Assembly: GCF_027533505.1 (NCBI RefSeq)
Contig: NZ_JAPZUB010000006.1
Location: 1 to 61,114 of the forward strand
DNA length: 61,114 bases
Source of the DNA: Flavobacterium sp.
GTDB taxonomy: Bacteria; Bacteroidota; Bacteroidia; Flavobacteriales; Flavobacteriaceae
Direction: 5' to 3'
This document shows positions 27,683 to 37,441 of the stretch, piece after piece; position 1 is the first letter of the stretch; each line of letters opens with the position of its first letter. A program made the translations under genes and the position numbers. The notes below the pieces were generated by a model. The model was not told the DNA's origin. It was given only the letters and a program-made list of their open reading frames with translations, and ran no database searches.

Positions 27683-29080
27683 TTAATTTTCGGCAGAAAA
27701 AAACAAGAAAATCGAGGTACCTCCTCCCTCGTTAGAGTCGAGTGAAATTTGAATACCCAAAAGTTCACACAAGCGACTTACAATCGACAAACCCAGTCCG
27801 TGTCCCTTGATTTCGGGTTGATCTTGGGCGGCTTTACTGCGGTAAAACGGTTGAAAAACGGTTGCCCATTCGACTGGATTAATACCCATACCTTGATCTT
27901 TGAGGCACACTAGCGTTCCGTTGAACTGCGATTGAATGGTGACTTCAATCGTACTTTTTGCTGGAGAATACTTTAAGGCATTGGACACCAGATTGTGGAG
28001 GATTATAGTTAGAAAATATCGGTCACTGGCCACTTCAAAAATGTCGGTATACGACTCTTTGATATGGATTTGTTTGTCCCTAATTTTGGCGTCAAAATGT
28101 GTCCAACACGAACTGATAATTTCGTTTAAAACAAGGGGTTCTACAGTTATGGATTGTTTTTGATTTTCCAAACGCGCTAACACCAATAATTGCTCGATCA
28201 TCGAATTTATACGATCGACTTCCGTTATACAGTGGCTAATTTTTTGATTGTACTCCTCTACCGATCGTGGTTTTCGTTGCAATACTTCCAGCGTGCCTCG
28301 AATAACTGCCAAAGGAGTTCGCAATTCGTGAGAGGCATCAGAGGTAAACTGCTTCTCGCGTTCTACGGCTTGTTCAATGCGATCCAAAAGGGCATTTATC
28401 GTATCCGTCAAAGTAAAAATTTCATCTCGATTGGCCGGTGGTGTTATACGCGATTTTAAATTGTCACGGGTAATCATTCGAGCGGTTGAAATCACATTCT
28501 GAATGGGTCGAATACTTCTGCCGGCAATGGATCGTGCGATGAGAAATAAAATGAAAAGGATCGTGGGATAGGCCAATACCAAAATGACAAACAAATTGTG
28601 AAGCACCGACAAGCCATCGACCAAAGACATAGCAATAATAAGATAGCCTATTTTTTCACCTTTTTCATAGAGTGGAACTTGAATTTGCCGAATTTGATTG
28701 CCTTCCAACTGGCAGTCGTACAGCGTTTTGTCTTCCTGTTCGGGATGAATCTTTAATACATGTTTTTTGAGATTCGGTGATTTTTCAAAAACCTTCCCTA
28801 ACGTATCGGAAAACTGAATAAATACTGGATTTACATCCAATGTATTGTGCTCACGTTCCCGCCATTCCTCCTCATGTTCAATTTTAATAACACCTTGTTG
28901 TACAGAAATTTCTGAGAGGTGTTTTTTGACCTCTGTTTGTATATCGCGATCCAAATCGTGGTAAACCGTAATTTTTACGATACTGTAAACCGCCAAAAAC
29001 GCTACAAATACCAAAATGGCCGTAGTGAGAATGTAGTAAAATGCAATACGGTTTTTAAGTGTTCCAGCGAATTTCATCAT
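27683..29080 (-). CDS. Sensor histidine kinase of the metal operon
   Basis: A 465-residue two-helix membrane kinase: helix 1 at about 12-34, a periplasmic sensor to about 160, helix 2, HAMP, DHp with SHELRTPL (phospho-acceptor His251 or 250 depending on which of two adjacent ATGs is used), and an ATP-binding domain with N-box NLVSNALKYSP and G-boxes DQGMGI and GHGLGLS. It is of the CusS/QseC type. Its start overlaps the end of the CDF gene by 26 bases, so it is coupled to it. It should sense periplasmic metal and phosphorylate the OmpR-type regulator at 29942-30607. Confidence 0.9.
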   Translation of the reverse strand: MMKFAGTLKNRIAFYYILTTAILVFVAFLAVYSIVKITVYHDLDRDIQTEVKKHLSEISVQQGVIKIEHEEEWREREHNTLDVNPVFIQFSDTLGKVFEKSPNLKKHVLKIHPEQEDKTLYDCQLEGNQIRQIQVPLYEKGEKIGYLIIAMSLVDGLSVLHNLFVILVLAYPTILFILFLIARSIAGRSIRPIQNVISTARMITRDNLKSRITPPANRDEIFTLTDTINALLDRIEQAVEREKQFTSDASHELRTPLAVIRGTLEVLQRKPRSVEEYNQKISHCITEVDRINSMIEQLLVLARLENQKQSITVEPLVLNEIISSCWTHFDAKIRDKQIHIKESYTDIFEVASDRYFLTIILHNLVSNALKYSPAKSTIEVTIQSQFNGTLVCLKDQGMGINPVEWATVFQPFYRSKAAQDQPEIKGHGLGLSIVSRLCELLGIQISLDSNEGGGTSIFLFFSAEN

Positions 29081-29945
29081 GGGGCTCGATATGAATTAAA
29101 ACATGTCCTAATTGGGGTAAGCTTTCTCGAAGCGCGTCTTTTAAGGAGTGTGCCAAATCGTGACCTTCTTTCACCGTCAAATTTCCATCGACTACTGCAT
29201 GAAGATCGACATGGTATTTCATGCCCGCTTTTCGAATAAAGCATTTTTCGGTGGTGATAATTCCTGGAACAAGAAGGGCTTTACGTCGAATTTCATCCAC
29301 CAAATCATCGTAAAAATGTTCGTCCATAATTTCCCCCAAAGCGGGACGAAAAATGCGGTAACTGTTGTAGACAATAAAAATCGAGGCCAACAGTGCCGCC
29401 CAATCATCGGCAGCTTCATACCCAGGCCCCATGGAGAGTGCAATAGCAATACCCGCAAAAGCTGCTAGCGACGTCAAAGCATCACTGCGATGGTGCCATG
29501 CATCGGCTTTTAAGGAAGAACTATGAATGAGTTTACTTTTTTGGATTACAATGCGGTATGACACTTCTTTCCAAAGGATGATTCCGCCCAACACGACCAA
29601 TGTAAAAGGATGGGGCAATGCATGCGGATGTTGAATGTTTTGAATGCTTTCATGCGCGATGAATGCTGCGGATCCCACCAAAAAAACAACTACCAAAAAG
29701 GTTACTAAAGGTTCGATTCTCCCATGTCCATAGGGATGGTTGGCATCGGCAGGACGATTGGCATATTTTATCCCTAACAAAACCAAAAGAGAGGCAAAAA
29801 TATCGGTCGTGGACTCGATTGCATCTGCGATAAGCGCATACGAATTCCCTAGAATGCCGCTGATTGCTTTAAGTAGCGCCAACAGTACATTCCCAAGAAT
29901 GCTGAAATAAGTAGTCTTGACGGCTATGTCGGTTGATTTATTCAT
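29055..29945 (-). CDS. Cation diffusion facilitator (CDF) transporter
   Basis: A 296-residue CDF protein with six helices. The transport site motifs are ALIADAIEST (helix 2) and DAWHHRSDA (helix 5, the H-x3-D pair), with the loop HPYGHGRIEP between helices 2 and 3. A cytosolic ferredoxin-like domain follows with KCFIRKAGMKYHVDLH and HDLAHSLKDAL. It exchanges Zn, Fe, Co or similar ions for protons. The gene lies between its regulator and the kinase, overlapping the former by 4 bases (ATGA) and the latter by 26, so two-component signalling and transport are made from one coupled message. Confidence 0.9.
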   Translation of the reverse strand: MNKSTDIAVKTTYFSILGNVLLALLKAISGILGNSYALIADAIESTTDIFASLLVLLGIKYANRPADANHPYGHGRIEPLVTFLVVVFLVGSAAFIAHESIQNIQHPHALPHPFTLVVLGGIILWKEVSYRIVIQKSKLIHSSSLKADAWHHRSDALTSLAAFAGIAIALSMGPGYEAADDWAALLASIFIVYNSYRIFRPALGEIMDEHFYDDLVDEIRRKALLVPGIITTEKCFIRKAGMKYHVDLHAVVDGNLTVKEGHDLAHSLKDALRESLPQLGHVLIHIEPHDEIRWNT

Positions 29946-30607
29946 AGTGCTTCGGCCATATACCCTACGCCACGAACGGTTTTTAAATAATCGCTGTCTT
30001 TGGTGAGTTGTAACTTTTTTCGAATGGCATTCATAAATACATCAATGACGCCTGAATCGTATTCAAAATGGATATGCCAAACTTGTTCAATAATTTGATT
30101 TCGGGTGCAAACTTTTCCTTTATTTTTCACCAAAAAAAGGAGCAGTTCAAACTCGCGCTGGGTGAGTACAATTTCTTCATTCAGATTGAAAACCTTGTAG
30201 CGGTGGGGTTCCAATCGAAAAGGGCCTAAGGTAAAAATCTCGGCCACCTGTGTATTTCTGAAATGAACCTTGATACGCTCGAGTAGTTCTTCAAAACTAA
30301 AGGGTTTTTTAATATAATCATTGGCGCCCGCTTGGAGTCCTTCTATCGTTTCTTGCACAGTATCTTTGGCTGTCAAAAATAAAATGGGAGTTTCAACATC
30401 TTTGGCACGAATGGTTTTACATAACTCCAAGCCGTTCATTTTGGGCAACATCCAATCCAGAAGGTACAAATCAAAGGGGGTTTCATGAACCCTTTTGAGC
30501 CCTTGCACTCCATCGAGAGCGTGCGTTACTTGAAAGCCTTCCTCTTGTAACCCTTGCTGAATAAAGTCAGCGATGCCTTGTTCGTCCTCAACCAACAAAA
30601 TCTTCAT
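29942..30607 (-). CDS. OmpR-family response regulator of the metal operon
   Basis: A 221-residue regulator. The ATG at 30607 gives the expected MKILLVEDE start. The receiver has acidic residues near 8-9, phospho-acceptor Asp51 (LLDWMLPKMNG), a Thr near 80 and Lys near 100 (FIKKPFSF type). The C-terminal winged helix contains LTQREFELLLFLVKNKGKV and ends TVRGVGYM, as in OmpR/CusR. It is the first gene of the metal operon and would activate it on phosphorylation by the kinase two genes downstream. Confidence 0.9.
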   Translation of the reverse strand: MKILLVEDEQGIADFIQQGLQEEGFQVTHALDGVQGLKRVHETPFDLYLLDWMLPKMNGLELCKTIRAKDVETPILFLTAKDTVQETIEGLQAGANDYIKKPFSFEELLERIKVHFRNTQVAEIFTLGPFRLEPHRYKVFNLNEEIVLTQREFELLLFLVKNKGKVCTRNQIIEQVWHIHFEYDSGVIDVFMNAIRKKLQLTKDSDYLKTVRGVGYMAEAL

Positions 30608-30736
30608 GGCTTTTTTTTGTAAAGGTAACATAGGACAAAAGTTTACGGTGAAACGGTTGTTCTAAATTAAGCAAATATTAAGGGAGTCGATAGAAAAAAA
30701 GGAAATAAAATTATGTATGTTAGTTACAATTCAACG

Positions 30737-32773
30737 CTAAAGCATCCCGTTGTACTTGCGAATAAACCATTCTGCAGCCAACAATACGGTAATTAGGAGC
30801 AACAACCAAGTCCATTCAATCAATGGCGATTTGACCACTTGTTCCTTTTGAATGGGCTGATAATTGGGATCAGCAATCAATTTTTCAATCAATTGATTGA
30901 TTTGACTCGGAACGTAAACCCTTCCTTGCGTATGTTGTGCCAACTGCTTTAATTGGTCTACATTGGGATTAACAAACTGTTTTTCAATGTTAAAATCCAA
31001 AACTTCAAACGCCCCACTATAAAGAGTATTGGTGTTCAATTCGCGCACTGTGAAGGCATATTTTCCGGGTGTTAACCCTTCTAAGTCTACTTTATAATAT
31101 TGGTTGGACAACAACAAATCGTATTGCTTTTTTTGTTGGTTCTGTTTGTTAACCAATGTGATACTTAACCGCGCTTTGGCATCAAATTCATAATTTTTAT
31201 TAAAAAATTGAGCTGTAATTTCGAGCGGATCCCCCGAATTATAAAACCGTTCGTGATTGACGACCAACGATTTTCTAGCATCATTTGAGGCAAGATACTG
31301 CATTGTTTTGTCCAAAAATTGGTCAAATGGTTCAAACGATTGTTTAGCAACAAAGACATGGGCCCGCCATTTCCAAATGTTTTCACCGAGAAGCATAGCA
31401 CTTCGTTGTCCCTCATTTTCTGTGAAAAACCATAACGGATCTCCAGTTCCTATAGTGCGTATGCGCGACTCCAAAAGCGGTTGGACGCTCGAGCTTATGG
31501 ATACATTGCCAAAAGGATTCTCTAAGGGTGGAAATTGTTCAAATCCGATATCCTCCGAAGCAAAGAGGGAAAAATCTGAACGATACGACGCTTGATAATC
31601 CTCTTTTTGACTAGACATTTTAAAGGTGGCTGCTTTTTGCATTTGATTTAAAAAACCAAAATCGGTATGATTTCCGGTGATGATAAACGTATTCAATCGC
31701 TGGGTTTTATTGGCTTCCCAAACCGATTTAAAACGAGCCGTGGGTTGGTACAACAGCAAAATATTGTATTTCTGCAAATCACTTGCATTCTGAGGCTTAA
31801 GCAAGGTTACTTTTCGTTGTGCATTCGATTCAATGCTCCGTTTCAATACGCCAAGGTCGGGATGCTCTATTTCTGAAATCAAAGCGACTTCTGTTCGTTG
31901 ATCAATCACATCAACCGCAAATCGTTGGGTATTGTTGTAGGTGTTTTTCTCCTTTTCATTCGAGGAAATGTTTACGGAATACGTTTGCACTCCAAGTACA
32001 TTGGCCGGTAACAAAGCGTTGACCACTTGAGCACGTTTGTTGGGTGAAAAGGATAGCGCTTGACGATATACTACCGAAGTGCCCTTTCGTATCGAAAACG
32101 TGGCTTGAAGAGGCTTTGTTCCGTTATAATTGACAAAAATTTCTACGGGAAATTGATTTTTGTAAAAAGCATACTTATTCGCATTTACTTTGGCAATGCG
32201 TAGGTCTAAATACTGAGTAGTATCGCCCATAATCACAGGAAAAACCTTATGATCGGCCTGAAAACCAAAAACATAATCACTGCCTGACGTTTGATTCCCG
32301 TCCGTGAGTACAATAGTTGTATACGGTAAATTTTTATACAAATTATGTACGGTAGGTCCGACGAGATCCAAACGCGACGCTTTACCTTGATACGTTAAAC
32401 TACTATCGTCAAAAAAAGTGCGGCTCTCGGAGTCGACATAAAACGATTGAATATCAAATTTGTCTCGCAATTGTGTATTGGAAGTGATTTTTTTCCAAAT
32501 TTCTTTTGAGGTCTCTTGAGCTCCTAATTCTTTGATTGAGGACGAATTATCCACAACAACAGCCAAAGGAGGTTTTTGAATTTGCAAAGTTGATCGTCGA
32601 ATAATCGGATTAATCAGTAAAAGGAGTAATCCAAAAATGGCCAAAAAACGCAAAAAAGCCAAAACCTTCACCGTTAGGTTAACAGTTTTAGCTTTATAAA
32701 TATAATGAAAATACGACAAGCCACCCGCTACAATAAGCGCTAGCACAAGCCATAACAAGGTGTTTATCGCCAT
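30737..32773 (-). CDS. vWA-like membrane protein, function unknown
   Basis: A 678-residue protein with two N-terminal hydrophobic segments (about 5-25 and 37-58) and one near the C-terminus (about 652-670). Between them a large extracytoplasmic region begins with DNSSSI (near residue 78), the D-x-S-x-S metal-adhesion site of von Willebrand A domains, and contains VLTDGNQTSG. Beta-sandwich-like regions follow. The architecture recalls Bacteroidota BatA/BatB-type or GATase-associated membrane proteins with vWA domains. It is 15 bases downstream of fabG and probably co-transcribed with it. Function not assignable. Confidence 0.65.
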   Translation of the reverse strand: MAINTLLWLVLALIVAGGLSYFHYIYKAKTVNLTVKVLAFLRFLAIFGLLLLLINPIIRRSTLQIQKPPLAVVVDNSSSIKELGAQETSKEIWKKITSNTQLRDKFDIQSFYVDSESRTFFDDSSLTYQGKASRLDLVGPTVHNLYKNLPYTTIVLTDGNQTSGSDYVFGFQADHKVFPVIMGDTTQYLDLRIAKVNANKYAFYKNQFPVEIFVNYNGTKPLQATFSIRKGTSVVYRQALSFSPNKRAQVVNALLPANVLGVQTYSVNISSNEKEKNTYNNTQRFAVDVIDQRTEVALISEIEHPDLGVLKRSIESNAQRKVTLLKPQNASDLQKYNILLLYQPTARFKSVWEANKTQRLNTFIITGNHTDFGFLNQMQKAATFKMSSQKEDYQASYRSDFSLFASEDIGFEQFPPLENPFGNVSISSSVQPLLESRIRTIGTGDPLWFFTENEGQRSAMLLGENIWKWRAHVFVAKQSFEPFDQFLDKTMQYLASNDARKSLVVNHERFYNSGDPLEITAQFFNKNYEFDAKARLSITLVNKQNQQKKQYDLLLSNQYYKVDLEGLTPGKYAFTVRELNTNTLYSGAFEVLDFNIEKQFVNPNVDQLKQLAQHTQGRVYVPSQINQLIEKLIADPNYQPIQKEQVVKSPLIEWTWLLLLITVLLAAEWFIRKYNGML

Positions 32774-32788
32774 ATATTAGTATAAAAA

Positions 32789-33535
32789 TTAGGTTAGCAT
32801 CCCTCCATCTACATTAAGGACTTGTCCCGTGACATAGGCACTCATGTCGGAGGCTAAAAACAAACAAGCATTGGCTACGTCTTCGGGCGTACCGCCGCGT
32901 TTTAACGGAATTGAATCACGCCATCCTTGCACTACATCGGGATTTAATTTGGCTGTCATTTCGGTTTCAATAAAACCCGGTGCAATCGCATTGCAACGAA
33001 TGTTTCGCGAACCGAGTTCCAAAGCAATCGATTTGGTGAATCCGATCATTCCCGCTTTGGATGCTGCATAATTCGCCTGACCCGCATTTCCTTTTACACC
33101 AACCACACTACTCATGTTGACAATAGAACCGTTGCGGTTTTTCAACATGATTTTTTGAACCGCCTTGGTCATATTGAAAACAGATTTTAAGTTGATTTCA
33201 ATGACTTTATCAAAATCCTCTTCACTCATTCGCATCAACAAATTGTCTTTGGTAATTCCCGCATTATTAATCAAAACATCAACGGTACCAAAATCGGCAA
33301 TTACGGCATCGACCAATTGTTGCGCCTCTTCAAAACTCCCAGCATTCGATTGATAGCCTTTTGCTTTAACCCCTAGAGCAAGCAATTCATTTTCTAAAAC
33401 CAAAGCCGACTCGGCAGAGGAACTGTATGTAAATGCCACATGGGCTCCTTGTTGCGCAAAAACCTTTGCAATACCACTTCCAATCCCACGGCTGGCCCCC
33501 GTGATGATGGCTACTTTACCTTCGAGTAATTTCAT
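32789..33535 (-). CDS. fabG: 3-oxoacyl-ACP reductase
   Basis: A 248-residue short-chain dehydrogenase. GASRGIGSGIA (14-24) binds NADP, NNAG lies at about 90, and the catalytic residues are Ser in NMSSVVG and Y-A-A-S-K (about 155-159). The tail DVANACLFLASD... VTGQVLNVDGGM is typical of FabG. It reduces beta-ketoacyl-ACP in fatty acid elongation. CAAATATA at 33569-33576 reads TATATTTG on its strand and is a -7 match without a clear TTG. Confidence 0.9.
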   Translation of the reverse strand: MKLLEGKVAIITGASRGIGSGIAKVFAQQGAHVAFTYSSSAESALVLENELLALGVKAKGYQSNAGSFEEAQQLVDAVIADFGTVDVLINNAGITKDNLLMRMSEEDFDKVIEINLKSVFNMTKAVQKIMLKNRNGSIVNMSSVVGVKGNAGQANYAASKAGMIGFTKSIALELGSRNIRCNAIAPGFIETEMTAKLNPDVVQGWRDSIPLKRGGTPEDVANACLFLASDMSAYVTGQVLNVDGGMLT

Positions 33536-33568
33536 GTGTGAATGATTTAATATCGATTAACAAAGTGT

Positions 33569-33576
33569 CAAATATA
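33569..33576 (-). promoter_or_regulatory. Candidate -7 element for fabG
   Basis: TATATTTG on the minus strand, 33 bases from the fabG start. No TTG is found 17-23 bases upstream, so only half of the consensus is present. Confidence 0.4.
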
Positions 33577-33690
33577 ACGAATAATTGCGCGTTGAAAAAA
33601 ATCTTTAACGTCCAGTAAACCTTTTTGTGTAATTCAAGTCTAATCAATTATTCACTGCTTTTTGCTGTGTCAAAACCAACCTAACCTAGT

Positions 33691-34869
33691 ATGAAACGAA
33701 TTACGCTAACTCTATTGATTGGCTTTCTAGCGCTTTCTTGTCAAAAAAGCGAAGACTATGTAGCCGTTCCCGCTTATCCTGCCGTTGAGGCAACTTTTGG
33801 AACTAACCTTGATTTGGATAATTTGGCCAACTATGCCAATCAACCCATTCCGAGTTACATCACCAAGTTTAACGGACAAACCAATCCCATTACCAACAAA
33901 GGAGCAACTTTAGGACGGGTATTATTTTACGACAAAAAACTGTCGTCCAACAATAGTATTTCTTGTGCCTCTTGTCACCAACAAGCGAATGCATTTAGTG
34001 ATGGACTTGTAGCGAGTTCAGGCGTCAATGGTTTAACGGAACGTCATTCGATGCGATTAATCAATACGCGATTTTCGATTGAATCTAAGTTTTTCTGGGA
34101 TGAACGTGCTGCTTCCCTTGAAGCTCAAACCACCCAACCCATTCGAAATCATGGTGAGATGGGCTTCAGCGGCACGAATGGCGATGAGGATTTTTCGGCC
34201 TTGATTACCAAACTTAATGGATTAAGTTACTATCAAGAGCTTTTTCAGTTTGTGTACGGTTCCCCCGAAATTACTGAGGCAAAAATTCAAAATGCCCTTG
34301 CGCAATTTATCCGCAGTATTCAATCGTTTGACTCCAAATACGATCAAGGGCGCAATCTAGTAGCCAATGATGGTGTTCCTTTTCCCAATTTTACCAATCA
34401 AGAAAATATGGGGAAAAATTTATTTTTGACACCTCCGCTGTTTGATGCGCAAGGGATTCGTACCGGCGGTGGATTGGGTTGTGCGGGCTGTCATGCGGCT
34501 CCTGAATTTGATATCGCACCCAACAGTGGTAACAATGGAATTATCGGAACACTTGCTGGAAGCGGTATTGACATTCATGTTACCCGCGCTCCTAGTTTAC
34601 GCGATTTAGTAAAAACCGACGGAACCGTTAATGGTCCCATGATGCATACCGGCGTGATTCTCTCGCTTCAGGCTGCGATAGGACATTATGGTACGATTAA
34701 TTTAGCTCCAGGCAATACCAACCTTGACCCCAAACTGCGCCCTAACGGATTTGGGCAACAACTCAATTTGAATCAACAGGAGGTGAATGCAGTTATCGCT
34801 TTTATGCGAACGTTGAGTGGGACAAATGTCTACACGGATATAAAATGGTCGAATCCATTTCCGAATTAA
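33691..34869 (+). CDS. Di-haem cytochrome c peroxidase / MauG family lipoprotein
   Basis: A 392-residue lipoprotein (MKRITLTLLIGFLALSC, Cys17). Two haem-binding sites are visible: SCASCHQQ (near 90) and GCAGCHAA (near 267), the C-x2-C-H motifs of the bacterial di-haem peroxidase family. Conserved RLINTRFSIESKFFWDERA and the LRDL-x-GPMMHTG region match the family. It should reduce hydrogen peroxide or a related substrate in the periplasm with electrons from cytochrome c. It is transcribed alone and ends in a hairpin. Confidence 0.9.
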   Translation: MKRITLTLLIGFLALSCQKSEDYVAVPAYPAVEATFGTNLDLDNLANYANQPIPSYITKFNGQTNPITNKGATLGRVLFYDKKLSSNNSISCASCHQQANAFSDGLVASSGVNGLTERHSMRLINTRFSIESKFFWDERAASLEAQTTQPIRNHGEMGFSGTNGDEDFSALITKLNGLSYYQELFQFVYGSPEITEAKIQNALAQFIRSIQSFDSKYDQGRNLVANDGVPFPNFTNQENMGKNLFLTPPLFDAQGIRTGGGLGCAGCHAAPEFDIAPNSGNNGIIGTLAGSGIDIHVTRAPSLRDLVKTDGTVNGPMMHTGVILSLQAAIGHYGTINLAPGNTNLDPKLRPNGFGQQLNLNQQEVNAVIAFMRTLSGTNVYTDIKWSNPFPN

Positions 34870-34895
34870 ATTCGAAAGACAAATAGGAATAAAAC

Positions 34896-34927
34896 AAAAA
34901 ATCCCGCTCGATTACAGCGGGATTTTG
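34896..34927. terminator. Bidirectional terminator
   Basis: The arms ATCCCGCT (34901-34908) and AGCGGGAT (34916-34923) enclose a seven-base loop, flanked by A and T tracts. It ends both the peroxidase gene and sucD. Confidence 0.85.
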
Positions 34928-34946
34928 TTTATGCAAGAATGGAGAA

Positions 34947-35819
34947 TTAGCCCAATACTTCTTTTACTTTTTTACCAATTTCAGCTGGAGAATCCACCAC
35001 GTGAATTCCACATTCTCTCATGATGGCTTTTTTTGCAGCAGCGGTATCGTCAGACCCACCTACAATAGCACCAGCATGACCCATGGTACGTCCTTTGGGA
35101 GCGGTTTCACCTGCAATGAATCCCACTACAGGTTTGCGATTACCGTCGGCTTTAATCCAACGAGCAGCGTCGCCTTCCAACTGACCACCGATTTCACCAA
35201 TCATAATGATGCATTCCGTTTCAGGATCATTCATCAATAATTCGACCGCTTCTTTGGTGGTGGTTCCAATAATGGGGTCACCTCCAATACCAATCGCAGT
35301 AGTGATACCGTATCCTTGGCGAACCACTTGATCAGCGGCTTCATAGGTTAACGTTCCCGACTTGGAAACGATACCCACATTCCCTTTTTTGAAAACGAAA
35401 CCAGGCATAATACCCACTTTTGCTTCTTCAGGAGTAATTACCCCAGGACAGTTGGGTCCGATTAAGCGACACGATCTATTTTTGATATAGTCATAAGCTT
35501 TCATCATATCTGCGACAGGAATACCTTCTGTAATGGCAATGATTACTTTGATCCCAGCATCAGCCGCTTCCATAATCGCATCAGCAGCAAAGGCAGGGGG
35601 AACAAAAATAATCGACGTATCGGCTCCAGCTTGGTCTACAGCATCTTTAACGGTATTGAATACAGGACGATCTAAGTGGGTAGTTCCTCCTTTACCTGGA
35701 GTAACACCACCGACTACATTGGTGCCGTATTCAATCATTTGAGACGCGTGAAAAGTACCTTCACTACCGGTAAAACCTTGAACGATTATTTTGGAATTTT
35801 TATTGACTAAAACACTCAT
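34947..35819 (-). CDS. sucD: Succinyl-CoA ligase alpha subunit
   Basis: A 290-residue CoA-binding subunit. [11 protein letters not shown] (16-26) binds CoA, GPNCPGVI follows in the middle, and the phospho-histidine loop is GHAGAIVGG (near 245). It forms the TCA-cycle enzyme with SucC, which is not in this window. It closes the lipid A operon by position, but an 81-base gap with CAAAAATA at 35853-35860 (TATTTTTG on its strand) suggests it also has its own promoter. Confidence 0.95.
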   Translation of the reverse strand: MSVLVNKNSKIIVQGFTGSEGTFHASQMIEYGTNVVGGVTPGKGGTTHLDRPVFNTVKDAVDQAGADTSIIFVPPAFAADAIMEAADAGIKVIIAITEGIPVADMMKAYDYIKNRSCRLIGPNCPGVITPEEAKVGIMPGFVFKKGNVGIVSKSGTLTYEAADQVVRQGYGITTAIGIGGDPIIGTTTKEAVELLMNDPETECIIMIGEIGGQLEGDAARWIKADGNRKPVVGFIAGETAPKGRTMGHAGAIVGGSDDTAAAKKAIMRECGIHVVDSPAEIGKKVKEVLG

Positions 35820-35900
35820 GACAGTTATTTATATGTTTGTTAAAAGGTGTCACAAAAATAGGAAAACAGATTTAGAATAGGATGCACTATTCATAGAATT

Positions 35901-37079
35901 TTATCGTTTTTTTTGCAAATTTTCTATACACCCGACTTGTAGCGGATTACCCATTTTTATCTTGTGGGAGGTATCGGCTGTAAAAGGATAGGATGTGACA
36001 TACCAATAGCCTTTTGATTTGGGAAATTGATTTTCGTAAGCCATTGCAAATGAATTCAATATATAATCATCATTGGGAAGCAAAAGATGGAGTTCGCCTT
36101 TGCACCAACGCTTTGGACTCACAACCCAATACTTTTGGTTATCCATTTTTTTGGGGTATAAATACGGGCGTAACGGTTTTGGACAGTCGTTGTATTGGTC
36201 AAAAAAAATATAAAGTGACTTGCCTTTTCCACTGTATACATTGAAAGAAAAATACTGATTATAATAGCCGAAATATCCCCATACGGGCAAGATCCAAAAA
36301 AAGAAGATTACTAAACCCTGCTTTTTGAACTCCAATGGCCACGGAGCGTCAAAAAATTTCTTTTTTGAGGCAACACATCCCATAACACTGATGCCAAACA
36401 ACGCTAGATTCCAAGGTACGACAGCTCCATTGGAAAATAATCCTAAGGGAGACAGCCCTAGTAATATCAATCCATGCATCGTTACCAATCCGCGAAACGC
36501 CCAAAAACGCGTGCGTTGAAACAGCAATCCTACACCGAACAAGATTTCAATCAAACCCACCAATAATCCCGCATAATGAAAAATTAAAAAAGAGGAATCT
36601 GTGGACGTAATCCCAACAAGTTTTTTTAAAAAGTAGGCATCCCAAATCGTATACAAAAAAGCACCATTGATTTTATGGAGACCACTGAATGTATAAAGTG
36701 CCGAAAGAAGCAGCAAGCATCGGGTAAAAAACCGCTCACGCGACGTTGAGAAACAATGGATACCGGCCACCGCCAAAAAAAAATAGGTGTAAGGTTGCCA
36801 AAATACATAATCCAAACACCAAGTAAGCACGACAAGCGCCATCCACCACCCTATCCCCCTTTTCCAATTGATTTTCCATAACAATACTACGGTGAGTATA
36901 AGGGTAGCACTATGTATACTAAATGGAATTTCTTTGGGAATAGTGCTTGCGAATGAAAAAACAGTAAGAGTAGGGAAAACACGATGCAATGTCCACGCTT
37001 TGTACAGAAAAAGTTGGGTCAAAAGATGCGCTAGCAATATAAGACGTACGATTCCAGTACCCCAAAATGCTTTGTGCAT
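35901..37079 (-). CDS. Polytopic membrane protein, HTTM-like
   Basis: A 392-residue protein with about eight hydrophobic segments across the first 290 residues and an extracytoplasmic-type C-terminal part of about 100 residues. Its ATG at 37079 overlaps the stop of the NTF2-like gene by one base. Sequences such as LHRVFPTLTVF, ALYTFSGLHKINGAF and GLIEILFGVGLLF recall the HTTM family (horizontally transferred transmembrane, related to vitamin K-dependent carboxylase) or DoxX-type proteins. I could not assign a function. It lies between the NTF2-like gene and sucD in the lipid A operon. Confidence 0.55.
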   Translation of the reverse strand: MHKAFWGTGIVRLILLAHLLTQLFLYKAWTLHRVFPTLTVFSFASTIPKEIPFSIHSATLILTVVLLWKINWKRGIGWWMALVVLTWCLDYVFWQPYTYFFLAVAGIHCFSTSRERFFTRCLLLLSALYTFSGLHKINGAFLYTIWDAYFLKKLVGITSTDSSFLIFHYAGLLVGLIEILFGVGLLFQRTRFWAFRGLVTMHGLILLGLSPLGLFSNGAVVPWNLALFGISVMGCVASKKKFFDAPWPLEFKKQGLVIFFFWILPVWGYFGYYNQYFSFNVYSGKGKSLYIFFDQYNDCPKPLRPYLYPKKMDNQKYWVVSPKRWCKGELHLLLPNDDYILNSFAMAYENQFPKSKGYWYVTSYPFTADTSHKIKMGNPLQVGCIENLQKKR

Positions 37080-37441
37080 TATCCAAATTGGCTCATTTGA
37101 TAGCCCCGATATAATTTTTGATCTTTTATTTCCCAAATCACAAAGAAATTAGCCAACAACATCTCTTCTCTCGGATTTTCAATAGTTTTTACAAAATGGG
37201 AATAGCGCACTGACACGAAATTTCCTTCTTGAATGATATGAGAAATACGAATTTTGGAACGAACATAAGCCCGATTCAATTCTTCACTTAAGTTGAGTAC
37301 ATCTTCAGCATCCATCTGAACAAATCCTTTGGTGCTGTTCCATTCGATAATTAATTCGGGATGCAAAAACTGTTTTACTTCATCGCGATGCAATAAAACA
37401 TCTGATTTATATAAGTCTAAAACTATATCTTTCGGTTGCAT
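37079..37441 (-). CDS. NTF2-like (SnoaL-type) small protein
   Basis: A 120-residue cytosolic protein of the cone-like alpha+beta NTF2 fold: N-terminal helices (LDLYKSDVL), then strands with ISHIIQEGNFVSVRYSHF and a final FVIWEIKDQKLYRGYQMSQ. These folds bind hydrophobic ligands or catalyse isomerisation; no catalytic pair is recognisable here. It shares one base with the end of the lpxD paralogue and one with the start of the membrane protein, so the three are coupled. Confidence 0.7.
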   Translation of the reverse strand: MQPKDIVLDLYKSDVLLHRDEVKQFLHPELIIEWNSTKGFVQMDAEDVLNLSEELNRAYVRSKIRISHIIQEGNFVSVRYSHFVKTIENPREEMLLANFFVIWEIKDQKLYRGYQMSQFG

